Translations under genes and position numbers: made by a program
Origin: an uncultured Myxococcales bacterium
GTDB taxonomy: Bacteria; Myxococcota_A; UBA9042; DTJE01
Direction: 5' to 3'
DNA length: 64,000 nt
Assembly (NCBI GenBank): GCA_903857665.1
Contig: CAIOFV010000129.1
Location: 23,042 to 87,041, forward strand
In this document: positions 1 to 12,351 of the stretch, one piece after another
How positions within the stretch are numbered: position 1 is the first letter of the stretch
Layout of the letters: the number at the start of each line of letters is the position of its first letter
The notes under the pieces: model-generated
The model's input: only the letters and a program-made list of their open reading frames with translations
Databases searched by the model: none
Told to the model about the DNA's origin: nothing

Positions 1-41
1 GCGACATCGCCGATCTGGTAAGGGACGCGAAGCTGCACTGA
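1..41 (+). CDS. 3' end of an upstream gene (partial)
   Basis: The third plus frame reads DIADLVRDAKLH and then TGA at 39-41, consistent with the C-terminus of a gene that begins before the window. The tail is too short to assign to a family. It ends about 100 bp before carA, so it may be another pyrimidine gene or something unrelated. Confidence 0.4.
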   Translation, partial: DIADLVRDAKLH

Positions 42-65
42 GCGCGGCCTTCTGCGTCCCATCCG

Positions 66-95
66 TTGACACGCCCCCTGTTCCTCGACTACCCT
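66..95 (+). promoter_or_regulatory. putative sigma-70 promoter of carAB
   Basis: A perfect -35 box TTGACA (66-71) is followed after 18 bp by TACCCT (90-95). This would start transcription near 102 and give a leader of about 40 nt before carA. The -10 is weak, but TA-CC-T type boxes recur upstream of other genes in this window. Confidence 0.5.
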
Positions 96-142
96 TTCGC
101 CGGTTCGACGCCTGCGCCGCGGCGCCCGGGCGGGGAGGTTCC

Positions 143-1304
143 GTGAGCGTTCGTGAGCGCCAGCCTGTCGCCCCGCCATGGACCGGCGACGGCGTGTTGC
201 TGCTCGAAGACGGCACCCTCTTCCACGGCGTTCCCTTCGGCTGGCGCGGCGTCCGGCTGGGCGAAGCGGTCTTTTCGACCGCGATGGCCGGCTACCAGGA
301 AGCGCTGACCGACCCGTCGTACTGCGGGCAGATCCTGTCCCTGACCGTCCCCCACGTCGGCAACTACGGCGTCAATCCCGAGGACGTGGAAAGCCGCCGC
401 ATCCACCTCGCGGGCTTCGTGATCACCCACCGGGCGCGGCTGCACAGCAACTGGCGCGCTTCGGGCACCCTCGACGACTACCTGCGCGCCCAGAACGTGC
501 CGGGCCTGGAAGGCATCGACGTCCGCGCGCTGGTCCGCCACCTGCGCGACCGCGGCGCCATGAAGGCCGCGATTTCGACCGACGGCACGCCGGTGGACGA
601 GTTGCGCCAGGAACTGGCCGCCTGGCAGGGCATCGACCACGAGGACCTGTCCCGTCGCGTGACCGTGCCCGAACCCACCCCGTTCCTGCTGACCGACGGC
701 GAAACCGAAAGCCCGGTCCATTGCCGCAAGGCCGCCTTCCCGGCGCGCGTCGCGGCGATCGACTTCGGCATGAAGCGCAACATCGTCCGCAACCTGATCT
801 GGCGCGGCTGCCGGGTGACGGCCTTCCCGTCCGGCGTGGACGCCCGCGAAATCCTGGACTTCGCCCCCGATGGCGTGTTCCTGTCCAACGGCCCCGGCAA
901 CCCGGCCATGGTCGATGCGGGCATCGCCACGGTGCGACGCCTGTTGCAGGACAAGGCCCTGCCGGTGTTCGGCATCTGCCTGGGCCACCAGATCCTCGGC
1001 CTGGCGCTGGGCGCCCGCACGTTCAAGCTGCCCTTCGGCCATCGCGGCACCAACCACCCGGTTCAGGACGTCGCCACCGGTCGCGTGTGGATCACCAGCC
1101 AGAACCACGGCTTTTCGATCGACCCGGCGTCGCTGCCCCCCGACCTCCACGTGACGCACATCTCGCTGCACGACCGGACCATCGAAGGCCTGGCCCTGCG
1201 GGATCGCCCCGTGTTCAGCGTCCAGTTCCACCCCGAAGCCAGCCCGGGCCCTCGCGACTCGCTGGTGCTGTTCGACCGCTTCGTCGAGGCCATGGAGGCC
1301 CGTC

Positions 1305-1315
<11 letters not shown>
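143..1315 (+). CDS. carA: carbamoyl-phosphate synthase, small (glutaminase) subunit
   Basis: CarA (390 aa, normal length) hydrolyses glutamine and channels ammonia to CarB, making carbamoyl phosphate for pyrimidine and arginine synthesis in the cytoplasm. The N-terminal half is the CarA-specific domain ([19 protein letters not shown]). The C-terminal half is a class I glutamine amidotransferase with nucleophile Cys279 in GICLGHQ and the His/Glu pair in FHPEASPGP. The start is GTG at 143; the ATG at 178 is in another frame. The last 11 bp overlap carB, which indicates translational coupling. Confidence 0.97.
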
Positions 1316-4484
<3,169 letters not shown>

Positions 4485-4491
4485 GCGACGC

Positions 4492-5772
4492 CTACGGGGT
4501 TGCGACCGGCTGGTACCCGACGATCCGCGCCTTCGACAAGCGATAGGACAGGCAGACCGAGGCGGCGTCGCCCGGCAGGTCCTTCGACTTCGCGCTGAAG
4601 GTACCGTCGCCATTCTGGTGAAGGTCGAACATCACGTTGAAAGCGGACACCGACACCTGCAGGTACTTGCAGAAATCCGGCTTCGCCGCTGCCGGTGCCG
4701 CGTCGCAGGAGGCCTGCAGCTTCGCGATCGCCGTGTCCATCTGCTGCTTCGTCAGCACGCCCGACAGCACGCCGTTCTGCAGTTCGAAGCCGTCGGCGGA
4801 CGCGCCCGGCAGGATGTCGCCCTTCACCTGCGCCTGGATCAGCGTCACGTCGATCACCAGGTCGGTCTGCACCGGGATCGACAACTGGAAGTTCGCGGGG
4901 CCCGCGGCCAGCCTGCCTTCCGCGATCGAGGCGCCCTCGAAACGGATCACCGGGAGGCCGAGGTCCGCATTGTACGAACCCTCCAGGATCCGGAAGTCGC
5001 CGGACGTCGCTGGCGGAGTCGCGGCGGATCGGCCCCGCAGGCCGTTCAACGGGAAGGACGCGGTGTTCGCGAAATCGGCCACGCCCTGCAGTTCGAACAG
5101 GAGCATCGTCGTGTCCGGCGCGACCAGGGTCGCCAGCGGGCCGTTCACCTGGCTGGCCAGCGCCTTGAGGCCGTTGTCCCCCGCGCCGTCCCCGGTATAG
5201 TCGAAACAGGTCGATGCGATCACCGCCGCATCCGCCGGTGTCTGCAGTTGGGATGCGACGCCCGCCGGGCCCCACGTCGTGACCGGGGGCCAGGGGCCGC
5301 CGTAGACGCACTTGCCCCTCAACTCGTCGCACACCGTCCCGTCGATGCAGGTACCGCACGTCCCGCCCATCTCGTCCGAGCCGCACTCGCGGAACGTGCA
5401 ATTGCCCACATCGACGATGGCGCAGTGGCCTTCCATGCACTGCCAGCCGACCTCGCACGTCCCGCAGCTTCCGCCGCAACCGTCGTCGCCGCAGTTGTGG
5501 TCGCCGCAGGTCGGCGCGCACGCCTCCGCCCCCGAATCCCCGGCCTCCGTGTCGTCGAACGCCGCGACTTCGTCCACCGTCTCCCGGCCCGGGTCGTCCG
5601 CGCTTCCATCCGAAACGGAATCAACGCCCTCCCCGCCCGGATCGACGGCATCGACCCCCGGCACATCCAGCGCGACCGGCCCGCCGCCATCGCACGACGC
5701 CAACGTCACCGCCCCCAGCAGGGCCATCGCCGCCCAGGCCCACGTGCCGAACGAACAGTCAACGCGATGCAC
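4492..5772 (-). CDS. cysteine-rich lipoprotein of unknown function
   Basis: This is a predicted lipoprotein. With the GTG start at 5772 the signal is 27 aa and ends in the lipobox LASC. An Asp/Glu/Pro-rich stalk follows, then a cysteine module (CGDHNCGDDGCGGSCGTC and CTFRECGSDEMGGTCGTC), then about 250 residues of mostly beta-like sequence that I do not recognise. The GTG was preferred because an AGAGG lies 8 nt upstream of it, while the in-frame ATG at 5802 has no Shine-Dalgarno and overlaps a TAGGAT -10-like box; starting at 5802 adds 10 residues. Similar Cys modules are common in myxobacterial secreted proteins. No enzyme motif is visible. Confidence 0.8.
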   Translation of the reverse strand: MHRVDCSFGTWAWAAMALLGAVTLASCDGGGPVALDVPGVDAVDPGGEGVDSVSDGSADDPGRETVDEVAAFDDTEAGDSGAEACAPTCGDHNCGDDGCGGSCGTCEVGWQCMEGHCAIVDVGNCTFRECGSDEMGGTCGTCIDGTVCDELRGKCVYGGPWPPVTTWGPAGVASQLQTPADAAVIASTCFDYTGDGAGDNGLKALASQVNGPLATLVAPDTTMLLFELQGVADFANTASFPLNGLRGRSAATPPATSGDFRILEGSYNADLGLPVIRFEGASIAEGRLAAGPANFQLSIPVQTDLVIDVTLIQAQVKGDILPGASADGFELQNGVLSGVLTKQQMDTAIAKLQASCDAAPAAAKPDFCKYLQVSVSAFNVMFDLHQNGDGTFSAKSKDLPGDAASVCLSYRLSKARIVGYQPVATP

Positions 5773-5856
5773 GTCGATGCCTCTTCCACCCAGTGAAGGC
5801 ATCCTACGATCTTCCCCCCCGGCTTTCCAATCCGGGCGGACTCGACGTTTTTCCGG

Positions 5857-5862
5857 TACCCT
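5857..5862 (+). promoter_or_regulatory. -10-like box placed for a leaderless transcript
   Basis: TACCCT preceded by GG ends exactly 7 nt before the ATG at 5870, and no Shine-Dalgarno lies in between. If it is used, transcription would begin at or next to the start codon. No convincing -35 was found. The same arrangement recurs at 32661 and 40455. Confidence 0.35.
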
Positions 5863-5869
5863 ACCCGCC

Positions 5870-6790
5870 ATGGTCCGGCACGTGGACATCAAGCTTTCGT
5901 ACGCCTGCAACAACTGCTGCATCCACTGCGTCGTGGCGGACCAGCGGGACGGCGCGATGCTGCACCGCGGCCGGGACTGGCGCTCTTCCGCCGAGGTCGC
6001 CGCGGAACTGCAGGACGCCGCCGCACGGGGCTTCACGCTGGTCACCTTCACCGGCGGCGAGCCGACGATCCGCAAGGACCTGCCCGCGCTGGTCGATGCG
6101 GCCCGCTCGCTGGGGCTGGCGGTGGGCCTGCAGACCAACGGCCGCCTGCTGTCGCTGCCCGCCGTACGCGAACGCCTGGTCGGCAAGGGCCTGCGCTTCG
6201 TGGTGGCGGTGCACGGCCCGAACGCGGACGTCCATGACGCCGTGACCCGCGTGCCGGGGTCGTTCGACCAGGTGATGGCCGGCCTGGACGCGCTGTTCGC
6301 CGTCGGCGAAAAGGTCACCATCAAGACCGTGATGTCCCGCTTGAACGTGCCCCACCTGCCCGCGCTGGCCGACCGTCTGTCCGCCGCGGGGGCGCGCCGC
6401 TTCAACCTGACCTTCCCCCACGCGCTGGGCAACGCCCGCCGCGAGTTCGAGGCCGTCGTGCCGCGCTACACCGACGCGATGCCGTTCGTGCACGCCGCGC
6501 TGGACCTGCTGGAATCGCGCGGATGCGACGCGGTCACCGAGGCGATCCCGCCGTGCCTGCTGGGTCCCCGCGCCGCCCAGGCCAGCGAAGCCACCTACCG
6601 CGCAGGGTACCGCAGCGAGGTCCGCCAACTGGACCAGGACGCTCGCTACTGGTCGCGCGACCGCACCGTGGAAGGCAAGGCCTTCCCCGAACAATGCACG
6701 GGCTGCACGCTGCGCCCGGACTGCGAAGGCGTGTGGCGCGAATACGTCGATGCCTACGGCGGCGCGGAACTGCAGCCCAGGTCCCCCTGA
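5870..6790 (+). CDS. radical SAM protein
   Basis: This is a 306-aa radical SAM enzyme. The [4Fe-4S]/SAM motif CX3CX2C is CNNCCIHC near the N-terminus (SYACNNCCIHC), and the glycine-rich TFTGGEPTIRKDL follows at about residues 60-75. The C-terminus carries CTGCTLRPDC, a SPASM-like remnant that may ligate an auxiliary cluster. The substrate cannot be inferred. The track ORF begins at 5312, but the ATG at 5870 places the motif in the usual position and avoids overlap with the divergent lipoprotein. It is followed 23 bp later by an outer-membrane protein gene, possibly co-transcribed. Confidence 0.9.
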   Translation: MVRHVDIKLSYACNNCCIHCVVADQRDGAMLHRGRDWRSSAEVAAELQDAAARGFTLVTFTGGEPTIRKDLPALVDAARSLGLAVGLQTNGRLLSLPAVRERLVGKGLRFVVAVHGPNADVHDAVTRVPGSFDQVMAGLDALFAVGEKVTIKTVMSRLNVPHLPALADRLSAAGARRFNLTFPHALGNARREFEAVVPRYTDAMPFVHAALDLLESRGCDAVTEAIPPCLLGPRAAQASEATYRAGYRSEVRQLDQDARYWSRDRTVEGKAFPEQCTGCTLRPDCEGVWREYVDAYGGAELQPRSP

Positions 6791-6813
6791 AACCCGAACG
6801 CGACGAGGTTCCC

Positions 6814-7419
6814 GTGACGACTCCCCGCCTGTTCCTCCCGTCCCTGCTGGTGCTGGCCGCGCTGGCGTTCCCGCCCGACGCGCGCGCCGCAACGGGCGAC
6901 GTGCTGATCGGCATTTCCACCAACCTCTGGCTGGCCCCGCGCGAGCAGGCGTCCAGCCACGGGAACCAGGGGTCGATGGCAGACCGGTTCTCGGGGGGCA
7001 TTTCGCTGATCGCCGACTGCGCGGTCTGGGACTACGTCTCGCTGGGCGGCCTGCTGGACATCAACGGGTACGAGCCCCGGGGCGCCCGCAGCTCCGAGGA
7101 CGACTCGCCCCAGATCTCCTTCATGGGGACGGCCCGCGGCTACTATCCGTTCGGCGACCGCGGCCAGTTCCTGCCCTACCTGCGGTTCGCGGCGGGCTTC
7201 ACGGTGTTCGCGCCGCCCATCAGCGCCCCGTCGGGCACGCCCTCCCGCGGCGGCTGGAGCGTGAAGGTGCTGCCCGGCTTCCAGTACACCTTCCCCTTCA
7301 ACCTGGGCGTCTTCGCGGAAATCGGCTGGGCGGGCTGCGGATACGGCGCCGACCTGGTCAACCACATGTTCCATTCCGCGGTCATCAACTTCGGCGTCAC
7401 GTATACGTTCGCGAAGTAG
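6814..7419 (+). CDS. predicted outer-membrane beta-barrel protein
   Basis: The 201-aa product has a Sec signal ending PDARA (cleavage near residue 25). Alternating hydrophobic/aromatic strands follow (VLIGISTNLWL, YYPFGDRGQFLPYLRFAAGF, YTFPFNLGVFAEIGWAG), with a final aromatic strand FGVTYTFAK, typical of small eight-stranded barrels. The start is GTG at 6814 with GAGG about 7 nt upstream; the longer track ORF runs back into the radical SAM gene. The function is unknown. Confidence 0.75.
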   Translation: MTTPRLFLPSLLVLAALAFPPDARAATGDVLIGISTNLWLAPREQASSHGNQGSMADRFSGGISLIADCAVWDYVSLGGLLDINGYEPRGARSSEDDSPQISFMGTARGYYPFGDRGQFLPYLRFAAGFTVFAPPISAPSGTPSRGGWSVKVLPGFQYTFPFNLGVFAEIGWAGCGYGADLVNHMFHSAVINFGVTYTFAK

Positions 7420-7502
7420 TCGGGCCGGGGCACCCACCTCGTCGCGCAGGTCGCACCGGCGTCGTACACTCGAGGCCGAAGGGTAACGTGGCTGGAGACC
7501 CG

Positions 7503-7676
7503 ATGACGATTCTCTTCTGGATTCTGCTCGTCTGTGGGCTCGTCGGTGGGTTGGACGGTGCGGCGCATTGGGGACGCCGGGAGCCGCAGTGCCACTGCAA
7601 GGGATCTTGCCCCTTCCACCACCCTGGCCCCCCCCAGAACGCGGAACCTATCGAAGTACGTCGCGTGGGTGGCTGA
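7503..7676 (+). CDS. small membrane-anchored His/Cys peptide, 57 aa
   Basis: A 57-codon ORF starts at ATG 7503 with GGAG 5 nt upstream. The peptide has one N-terminal hydrophobic helix (ILFWILLVCGLVGGL) followed by a short tail with CHCKGSCPFHH, which could bind a metal. The track shows it only as the end of a longer shadow ORF. There is no recognised family, and it lies between two clearly real genes. I rate it plausible because of the ribosome binding site and helix. Confidence 0.5.
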   Translation: MTILFWILLVCGLVGGLDGAAHWGRREPQCHCKGSCPFHHPGPPQNAEPIEVRRVGG

Positions 7677-7729
7677 ATCGAAGCGCAGCCTGCCACCGAC
7701 CCTCCGGTAGCGTTCACCCGGTGGCGAGG

Positions 7730-7759
7730 TTGCCCCCCGCCCCTCGCCGGGACTACGAT
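7730..7759 (+). promoter_or_regulatory. putative promoter of the MmeI-like gene
   Basis: TTGCCC (7730-7735), an 18-bp spacer and TACGAT (7754-7759) lie 23 bp upstream of the start codon. GAGGAG follows just before the ATG. This is a weak consensus match. Confidence 0.35.
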
Positions 7760-7782
7760 CCCGTCGCACGCGAGGAGCATCG

Positions 7783-10700
7783 ATGCCCACCGTCCAGGAG
7801 TTCCTGTCGCGCTGGATGGGCAGCGCCGGGTCGGAGCGGGCCAACGCCCAGCCGTTCTTCGTGGACCTGTGTGACGTGCTGGGCGTCGCGCGGCCGCCGT
7901 CCCAGGGCGAAACGTTCGAAGACTACCGGTTCGAAAAGCCGATCCGCATCCCGCACCCCGACGGCCACGAATCGGTCGACCGCATCGACTTCTACAAGAA
8001 GGGCTGCTTCGTCATCGAAGCCAAGCAGGCCCAGGCGCCCGACGCCGCCGGCCCCGGCACCCGTCGCGACCGCACCGCCTGGCAGGCGATGATGGAACGC
8101 GCATTCGCCCAGGCGCACAACTACGCGGTGAACCTGCCGGAAGGCCGCCCGCCGTTCCTGCTGACCTGCGACATCGGCCACTGCTTCGAAGTGTGGTCCG
8201 GCTTCGGCGGCGCCTACGGCCGCTATGGCGCTCGGCGCACGATCCCGCTGGCCGACCTGGTCCGCGACGACGTCCGCCGGGAACTGGCGACGATCTTCAC
8301 GGACCCGTGGTCGCTGGACCCCACCCGCCGCGCCGCGAAGGTGACCCGCGAGGTCGCCACCTACCTCGCCGACCTGGCCCGGTCGCTGGAATCGGACGGA
8401 ACCCACGCCGAGGTGGTCGCCCGCTTCCTGATGCGCTGCCTGTTCACGATGTTCGCGGAAGACGTGGGCCTGCTGGAAGACCACCTGTTCACCCGGACGC
8501 TGGAAGACGTGTGGGTCCCGCACCCCGACCGCTTCCCGGCCGGCATCGAGGCGCTGTGGAAGGAAATGAACCGCGGCGGCATGTACGGCCCGCACCCGAT
8601 CCGACGGTTCAACGGCGGCCTGTTCCGCGAGGTCCACGCGATGGCGCTGACCGCGGCGCAACTGCGGCAACTGCTGATGGCCGCCAAGTGCGACTGGTCC
8701 GACGTGGAACCGGCGATCTTCGGCACCATGCTGGAGCGCGCGCTGGACAAGAACGAACGCCACAAGCTGGGCGCCCACTTCACGCCGCGCGAGTACATCG
8801 AGCGGCTGGTGCGCCCCACCGTCATCGAGCCTCTGCGCGCCGAGTGGGACGCGGTCCGCGGCGCCGCGCGGCAGGTGATGGAACCCGAGGACGGTCCGGC
8901 CGGGCCGGTCGAGCGGCGCCGCGCGGTGAAGGGCATCCGCGACTTCCTGCAGCGGCTGTGCGCGCTGAAGATCCTGGACCCGGCCTGCGGCACCGGGAAT
9001 TTCCTGTACGTGACGTTCGACCTGCTGAAGGAACTGGAAGCCGAGGTGCTGCGCGAGCTGTCCGACCTGGGCGACGTGCAGCAGTCGATGGAACTGGCCG
9101 GCGTGCGGGTGGTACCCGAGCAGTTCCTGGGCATCGAGGTGAACCCGCGCGCGCAGGCCATCGCGGACCTGGTGCTGTGGCTGGGCTACCTGCAGTGGGC
9201 GCGCCGGGCGGGCGTCACGTTCGCGGACCCGGTGCTGCGCGACGGCCGCAACATCGTGTGCCGCGACGCGATCCTGGACCACGACGCACCGGTGATGCGG
9301 CGCGACGCGCAGGGCCGCCCGGTCACGGTCTGGGACATGGGCAAGACCAAGGTCAGCGCGATCACCGGCCGCGACGTGCCCGACGAAACCGCGCAGGTGG
9401 GCGTGTTCGACTATCCGAACGCCCGTCCCGCCGAGTGGCCGGACGCGGACTTCATCGTCAGCAATCCGCCGTTCGTCGGCAACAAGCGGATGCGCGAGGC
9501 GCTGGGCGACGGCTTCACGGAGGCGCTGCGCAAGGCGTGGCCCGACGTCGATGGATCCGCGGACCTGGTCATGTACTGGTGGGAACATGCCGCGCTGCTG
9601 GTGCGGCAGGGGAAGGTCCGGCGGTTCGGCTTCATCACCACCAACAGCATCACGCAGGCGTTCAACCGCAAGGTGCTGGAGCGGCATCTGAAGGCGGACA
9701 AGGACCCCGTGGTGATCGCGTGGGCGATCCCGGACCACCCGTGGGTCATCGACGGCGCGTCGGTGCGCATCGCGATGTCGGTCGGGTGCCGGGCGGACGC
9801 GCTGACCGAGCAGGCGATGCTGGGCCGGGTGGTGCGCGAGGAGGACGGCGACGCTGCGGCGGTCGGAGCAGCGCGGTTGGTGGACGTGGAATACAAGACC
9901 GTCGCAAGGATTCACGCGGATCTGTCCGGCGGCGCGGACGTGGCGGGCGCGGTCGCGTTGAAGGCCAATCAGGGGTTGTGCTACCGCGGAGTCCAACTGG
10001 TTGGCGCCGGGTTCATGGTTGGTCCCGGCGACTTCGAACTTGTGGGCCTGGGTGGACGTTCAGGACTTCTCGAGCATTTCAGACAACTCCTCAACGGGAA
10101 GGATCTCCTGGCGACGGCTCGCGGAGTTCGGGTTCTCGATTTCTTCGGCCTCACGCTGGAGGAAGTCCGCGACTCGTTCCCGGAGGCATTCCAATGGATA
10201 TTGGAAAGAGTGAAACCGGAACGCGACTTGAATCGCCGTTCCAGCTATGCCGAGAAGTGGTGGGTATTCGGGGAACCCCGACGAGAGTTGAGGCCTGCGC
10301 TGAGTGGCCTGAAGAGGTTCATCGCGACACCGGCGACCGCCAAGCACCGCATTTTCTGCTTTGTGGACGAAGCCGTTCTCCCGGACGATTCCGTGATCAC
10401 TGTTGCAATACCTGATTCTGTCACCCTTGGTGTGCTGAGTTGCCGGTTCCATCTCGTTTGGGCGCTCGCACGTGGCAGCACACTTGAGAACAGACCAAGG
10501 TACGTCCACGCTCAGTGCTTCGACCCCTTCCCCTTCCCCGACGCCAACGACGCGCAGAAGGACCGCATCCGCCACCTCGCCGAGCACCTGGACGCGCACC
10601 GCAAGCAGGTGCAGGCCACCCATCCCGACGTGACGCTGACCGGCATGTACAACGGGCTGGAACGCGCTCGCGAGGCGGCGGCGGGCGGCCCTGCACTGTC

Positions 10701-11223
10701 GCCCAAGGAACGGGCCTTCCACGACACCGCGCTGATCGGCGTGCTGCGTTCGCTGCACGACGACCTGGACGCCGCGGTGGCGGACGCCTACGGATGGCCC
10801 GTGGACCTGCCCGACGACGAGGTGCTGACGCGGCTGGTCAGCCTCAACGCGATCCGCGCGGCCGAGGAGGCCCAGGGCACGATCCGGTGGCTGCGTCCCG
10901 ACTTCCAGCGCGCCCGCGCCGGCCTGGCGCCCGCGGTGCAGCAGACGCTGGACGGCATGGACACCGCCACCCCGACCCGGCCCTCGGCCGCCGTCGTCGC
11001 CGCACCGGTCCCCTGGCCGAAGGACCGCTTTCAGCAGATCAAGGCCGTTCGCGACATCGTCGCCGCGCGTCCCGGCACCTGCGCCGCATCCGACATCACC
11101 GGCGCCTTCACCGGCGCGGTCCCCGCCACCGTCCGCCGCCACCTGGACATGCTGGAACGCATCGGCGTGCTGGTCGCCTACGACGACGCGACCGGCCGCC
11201 GCTGGCACGCCGGGGCACTGTAA
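7783..11223 (+). CDS. MmeI-like type IIL/IIG restriction-modification enzyme
   Basis: This 1146-aa single-chain enzyme is predicted to cut and methylate DNA. The N-terminal PD-ExK nuclease motif is D69-X9-E79-A80-K81 (IDFYKKGCFVIEAK), nearly the spacing and position of MmeI. A helical connector leads to an N6-adenine methyltransferase with SAM motif DPACGTGNF (from D399) and catalytic NPPF at 561-564. The target-recognition region spans about residues 690-910. It is followed by a C-terminal extension ending in a winged-helix-like segment (about 1080-1146); MmeI itself is 919 aa. The recognition region has softer, less GC-rich codon use than both flanks, suggesting domain replacement. A nucleotidyltransferase pair follows, so this looks like a small defence island. 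Confidence 0.9.
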   Translation: MPTVQEFLSRWMGSAGSERANAQPFFVDLCDVLGVARPPSQGETFEDYRFEKPIRIPHPDGHESVDRIDFYKKGCFVIEAKQAQAPDAAGPGTRRDRTAWQAMMERAFAQAHNYAVNLPEGRPPFLLTCDIGHCFEVWSGFGGAYGRYGARRTIPLADLVRDDVRRELATIFTDPWSLDPTRRAAKVTREVATYLADLARSLESDGTHAEVVARFLMRCLFTMFAEDVGLLEDHLFTRTLEDVWVPHPDRFPAGIEALWKEMNRGGMYGPHPIRRFNGGLFREVHAMALTAAQLRQLLMAAKCDWSDVEPAIFGTMLERALDKNERHKLGAHFTPREYIERLVRPTVIEPLRAEWDAVRGAARQVMEPEDGPAGPVERRRAVKGIRDFLQRLCALKILDPACGTGNFLYVTFDLLKELEAEVLRELSDLGDVQQSMELAGVRVVPEQFLGIEVNPRAQAIADLVLWLGYLQWARRAGVTFADPVLRDGRNIVCRDAILDHDAPVMRRDAQGRPVTVWDMGKTKVSAITGRDVPDETAQVGVFDYPNARPAEWPDADFIVSNPPFVGNKRMREALGDGFTEALRKAWPDVDGSADLVMYWWEHAALLVRQGKVRRFGFITTNSITQAFNRKVLERHLKADKDPVVIAWAIPDHPWVIDGASVRIAMSVGCRADALTEQAMLGRVVREEDGDAAAVGAARLVDVEYKTVARIHADLSGGADVAGAVALKANQGLCYRGVQLVGAGFMVGPGDFELVGLGGRSGLLEHFRQLLNGKDLLATARGVRVLDFFGLTLEEVRDSFPEAFQWILERVKPERDLNRRSSYAEKWWVFGEPRRELRPALSGLKRFIATPATAKHRIFCFVDEAVLPDDSVITVAIPDSVTLGVLSCRFHLVWALARGSTLENRPRYVHAQCFDPFPFPDANDAQKDRIRHLAEHLDAHRKQVQATHPDVTLTGMYNGLERAREAAAGGPALSPKERAFHDTALIGVLRSLHDDLDAAVADAYGWPVDLPDDEVLTRLVSLNAIRAAEEAQGTIRWLRPDFQRARAGLAPAVQQTLDGMDTATPTRPSAAVVAAPVPWPKDRFQQIKAVRDIVAARPGTCAASDITGAFTGAVPATVRRHLDMLERIGVLVAYDDATGRRWHAGAL

Positions 11224-11318
11224 CTCGCGCGTCCATGACGCGCCGCGGGCGGCTGGTGGACCCTCGCCGCGTTGTACCCGATGAACCTCGATGCGATAAT
11301 CCTCGACGGAGGCGGCCC

Positions 11319-11840
11319 GTGCAAGAAACCCTTCAGACGTTGCAGGAACTCCAGGACGGGGGGTTCTACTCGCGTTGGGCGATCAGTGGTGCCATGGCGC
11401 TCAACATGTACATCGACCCGGTGTTCACGGAGGATCTCGACGTCACGATTCAATTGCCGCCTTCCAGCGGGTTGATCGTGACGCTGGCCCCGATCTTCTC
11501 CGAGTTGGCCTCCCGAGGCTTCGACACCATTGACGGTGACCATATCGATATCGCCGGGGTATCCGTCCAGTTTCTCGCCTTCGCCCCGGGCAGCCTGGAA
11601 GAGGACGCAATGCGCGAAGCCAGGCCGCTGACCCTGTTCGGCGTTCAAGTCCTGGTCTTCCCACTGGAACATCTTCTGGCAATCATGATTCAGTTGGGTC
11701 GGGCCAAAGACAAACAGCGACTGGCGTCGATGATCGAAGACTACCGCGAACGAGTTGATTGGGACTGCTTCCATTCCCTCCTGAACAAGCACGGGCTTGC
11801 AGAGAAGTTCAATCGCTTCAAGAGGACACTCGATGCCTAG
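11319..11840 (+). CDS. minimal nucleotidyltransferase-like protein (AbiEii/MNT type)
   Basis: The 173-aa protein has the pattern of small nucleotidyltransferases: a glycine/alanine helix (WAISGAMALNMY) followed by acidic residues in TEDLDVTIQL. A later helix (LEHLLAIMIQLGRAKDKQRL) is typical of AbiEii/DUF6036-type proteins. The start is GTG at 11319 with GGAGG 6 nt upstream; the track start is far upstream inside the restriction gene. It overlaps the next ORF by 8 bp. The sequence is noticeably less GC-rich than most of the window, consistent with transfer. Toxin activity is an inference from the family. Confidence 0.7.
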   Translation: MQETLQTLQELQDGGFYSRWAISGAMALNMYIDPVFTEDLDVTIQLPPSSGLIVTLAPIFSELASRGFDTIDGDHIDIAGVSVQFLAFAPGSLEEDAMREARPLTLFGVQVLVFPLEHLLAIMIQLGRAKDKQRLASMIEDYRERVDWDCFHSLLNKHGLAEKFNRFKRTLDA

Positions 11841-12015
11841 TTTCGACCCGGTACTGGCCTTGAGGGCGAAAGCGTATCGACAGCAGCGAGCCTTGTTGCC
11901 CCCGGAAGAGAAGGTCCGCCTGGTCGTCGAGATGCAGAAGATCCGTCGGGAATTCGCGATTCAGACCGGCCAACGTCCCTGCCGTGTATGGCGCATTCCT
12001 GAACTCGCTCCGTGA
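11833..12015 (+). CDS. small helical protein paired with the nucleotidyltransferase
   Basis: A 60-aa basic, helix-prone protein (LPPEEKVRLVVEMQKIRREF) starts at ATG 11833, inside the last codons of the nucleotidyltransferase. The overlap suggests coupled translation and a paired function, as in toxin-antitoxin modules. In AbiE the antitoxin is normally upstream and larger, so this is not a canonical AbiE pair. I do not recognise the family. Confidence 0.6.
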   Translation: MPSFDPVLALRAKAYRQQRALLPPEEKVRLVVEMQKIRREFAIQTGQRPCRVWRIPELAP

Positions 12016-12021
12016 TTGCCG

Positions 12022-12351
12022 CTACAGCACCCACAGGCCGATGGCGAACGACAGCAGGTTGGCCAGCCCGGAGGCCAGCATCGCGCGCCCGACCGACCGA
12101 GGCCGCAGCACCGCCCAGTAGGCCAGGGCCTCGAGGGTCACCGCCAGCACCTCGCCCAGCAGCACGGCCGAGTCCCACGTCGGCATCCACCGGCGCAGCA
12201 CGACGCACAGAAAGGGGTTCGTCACGAGGTTCACGACGACCGCCAGCGCCAGCGCACGCAGCGCCTGTCGGCCCGGGCGAAGGTACACCAGGGTCACGAC
12301 CGGCACTTCCACGGCCAGCGTCAGCAGCAGCGCCGCCAGGCAGGGGCTCAT
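12022..12351 (-). CDS. small polytopic membrane protein, four helices
   Basis: The 109-aa protein consists almost entirely of four predicted membrane helices. Polar residues lie within the membrane: E15 (helix 1), N41/T44/N45 in NLVTNP (helix 2), E67 and E74 (helix 3), N98 (helix 4). That pattern hints at a transport or enzymatic role rather than simple anchoring, but the family is not recognised. Its ATG overlaps the stop of the upstream gene as ATGA, so the two are translationally coupled. The partner carries a C-terminal membrane anchor, which makes a processing or assembly role worth considering. Confidence 0.7.
   Translation of the reverse strand: MSPCLAALLLTLAVEVPVVTLVYLRPGRQALRALALAVVVNLVTNPFLCVVLRRWMPTWDSAVLLGEVLAVTLEALAYWAVLRPRSVGRAMLASGLANLLSFAIGLWVL

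Noticed and set aside
5312-5869. Upstream extension of the radical SAM ORF
   Set aside because: It overlaps the divergent Cys-rich lipoprotein gene and reads as its antisense (Pro/Ser/Thr-rich); the ATG at 5870 fits the family N-terminus.
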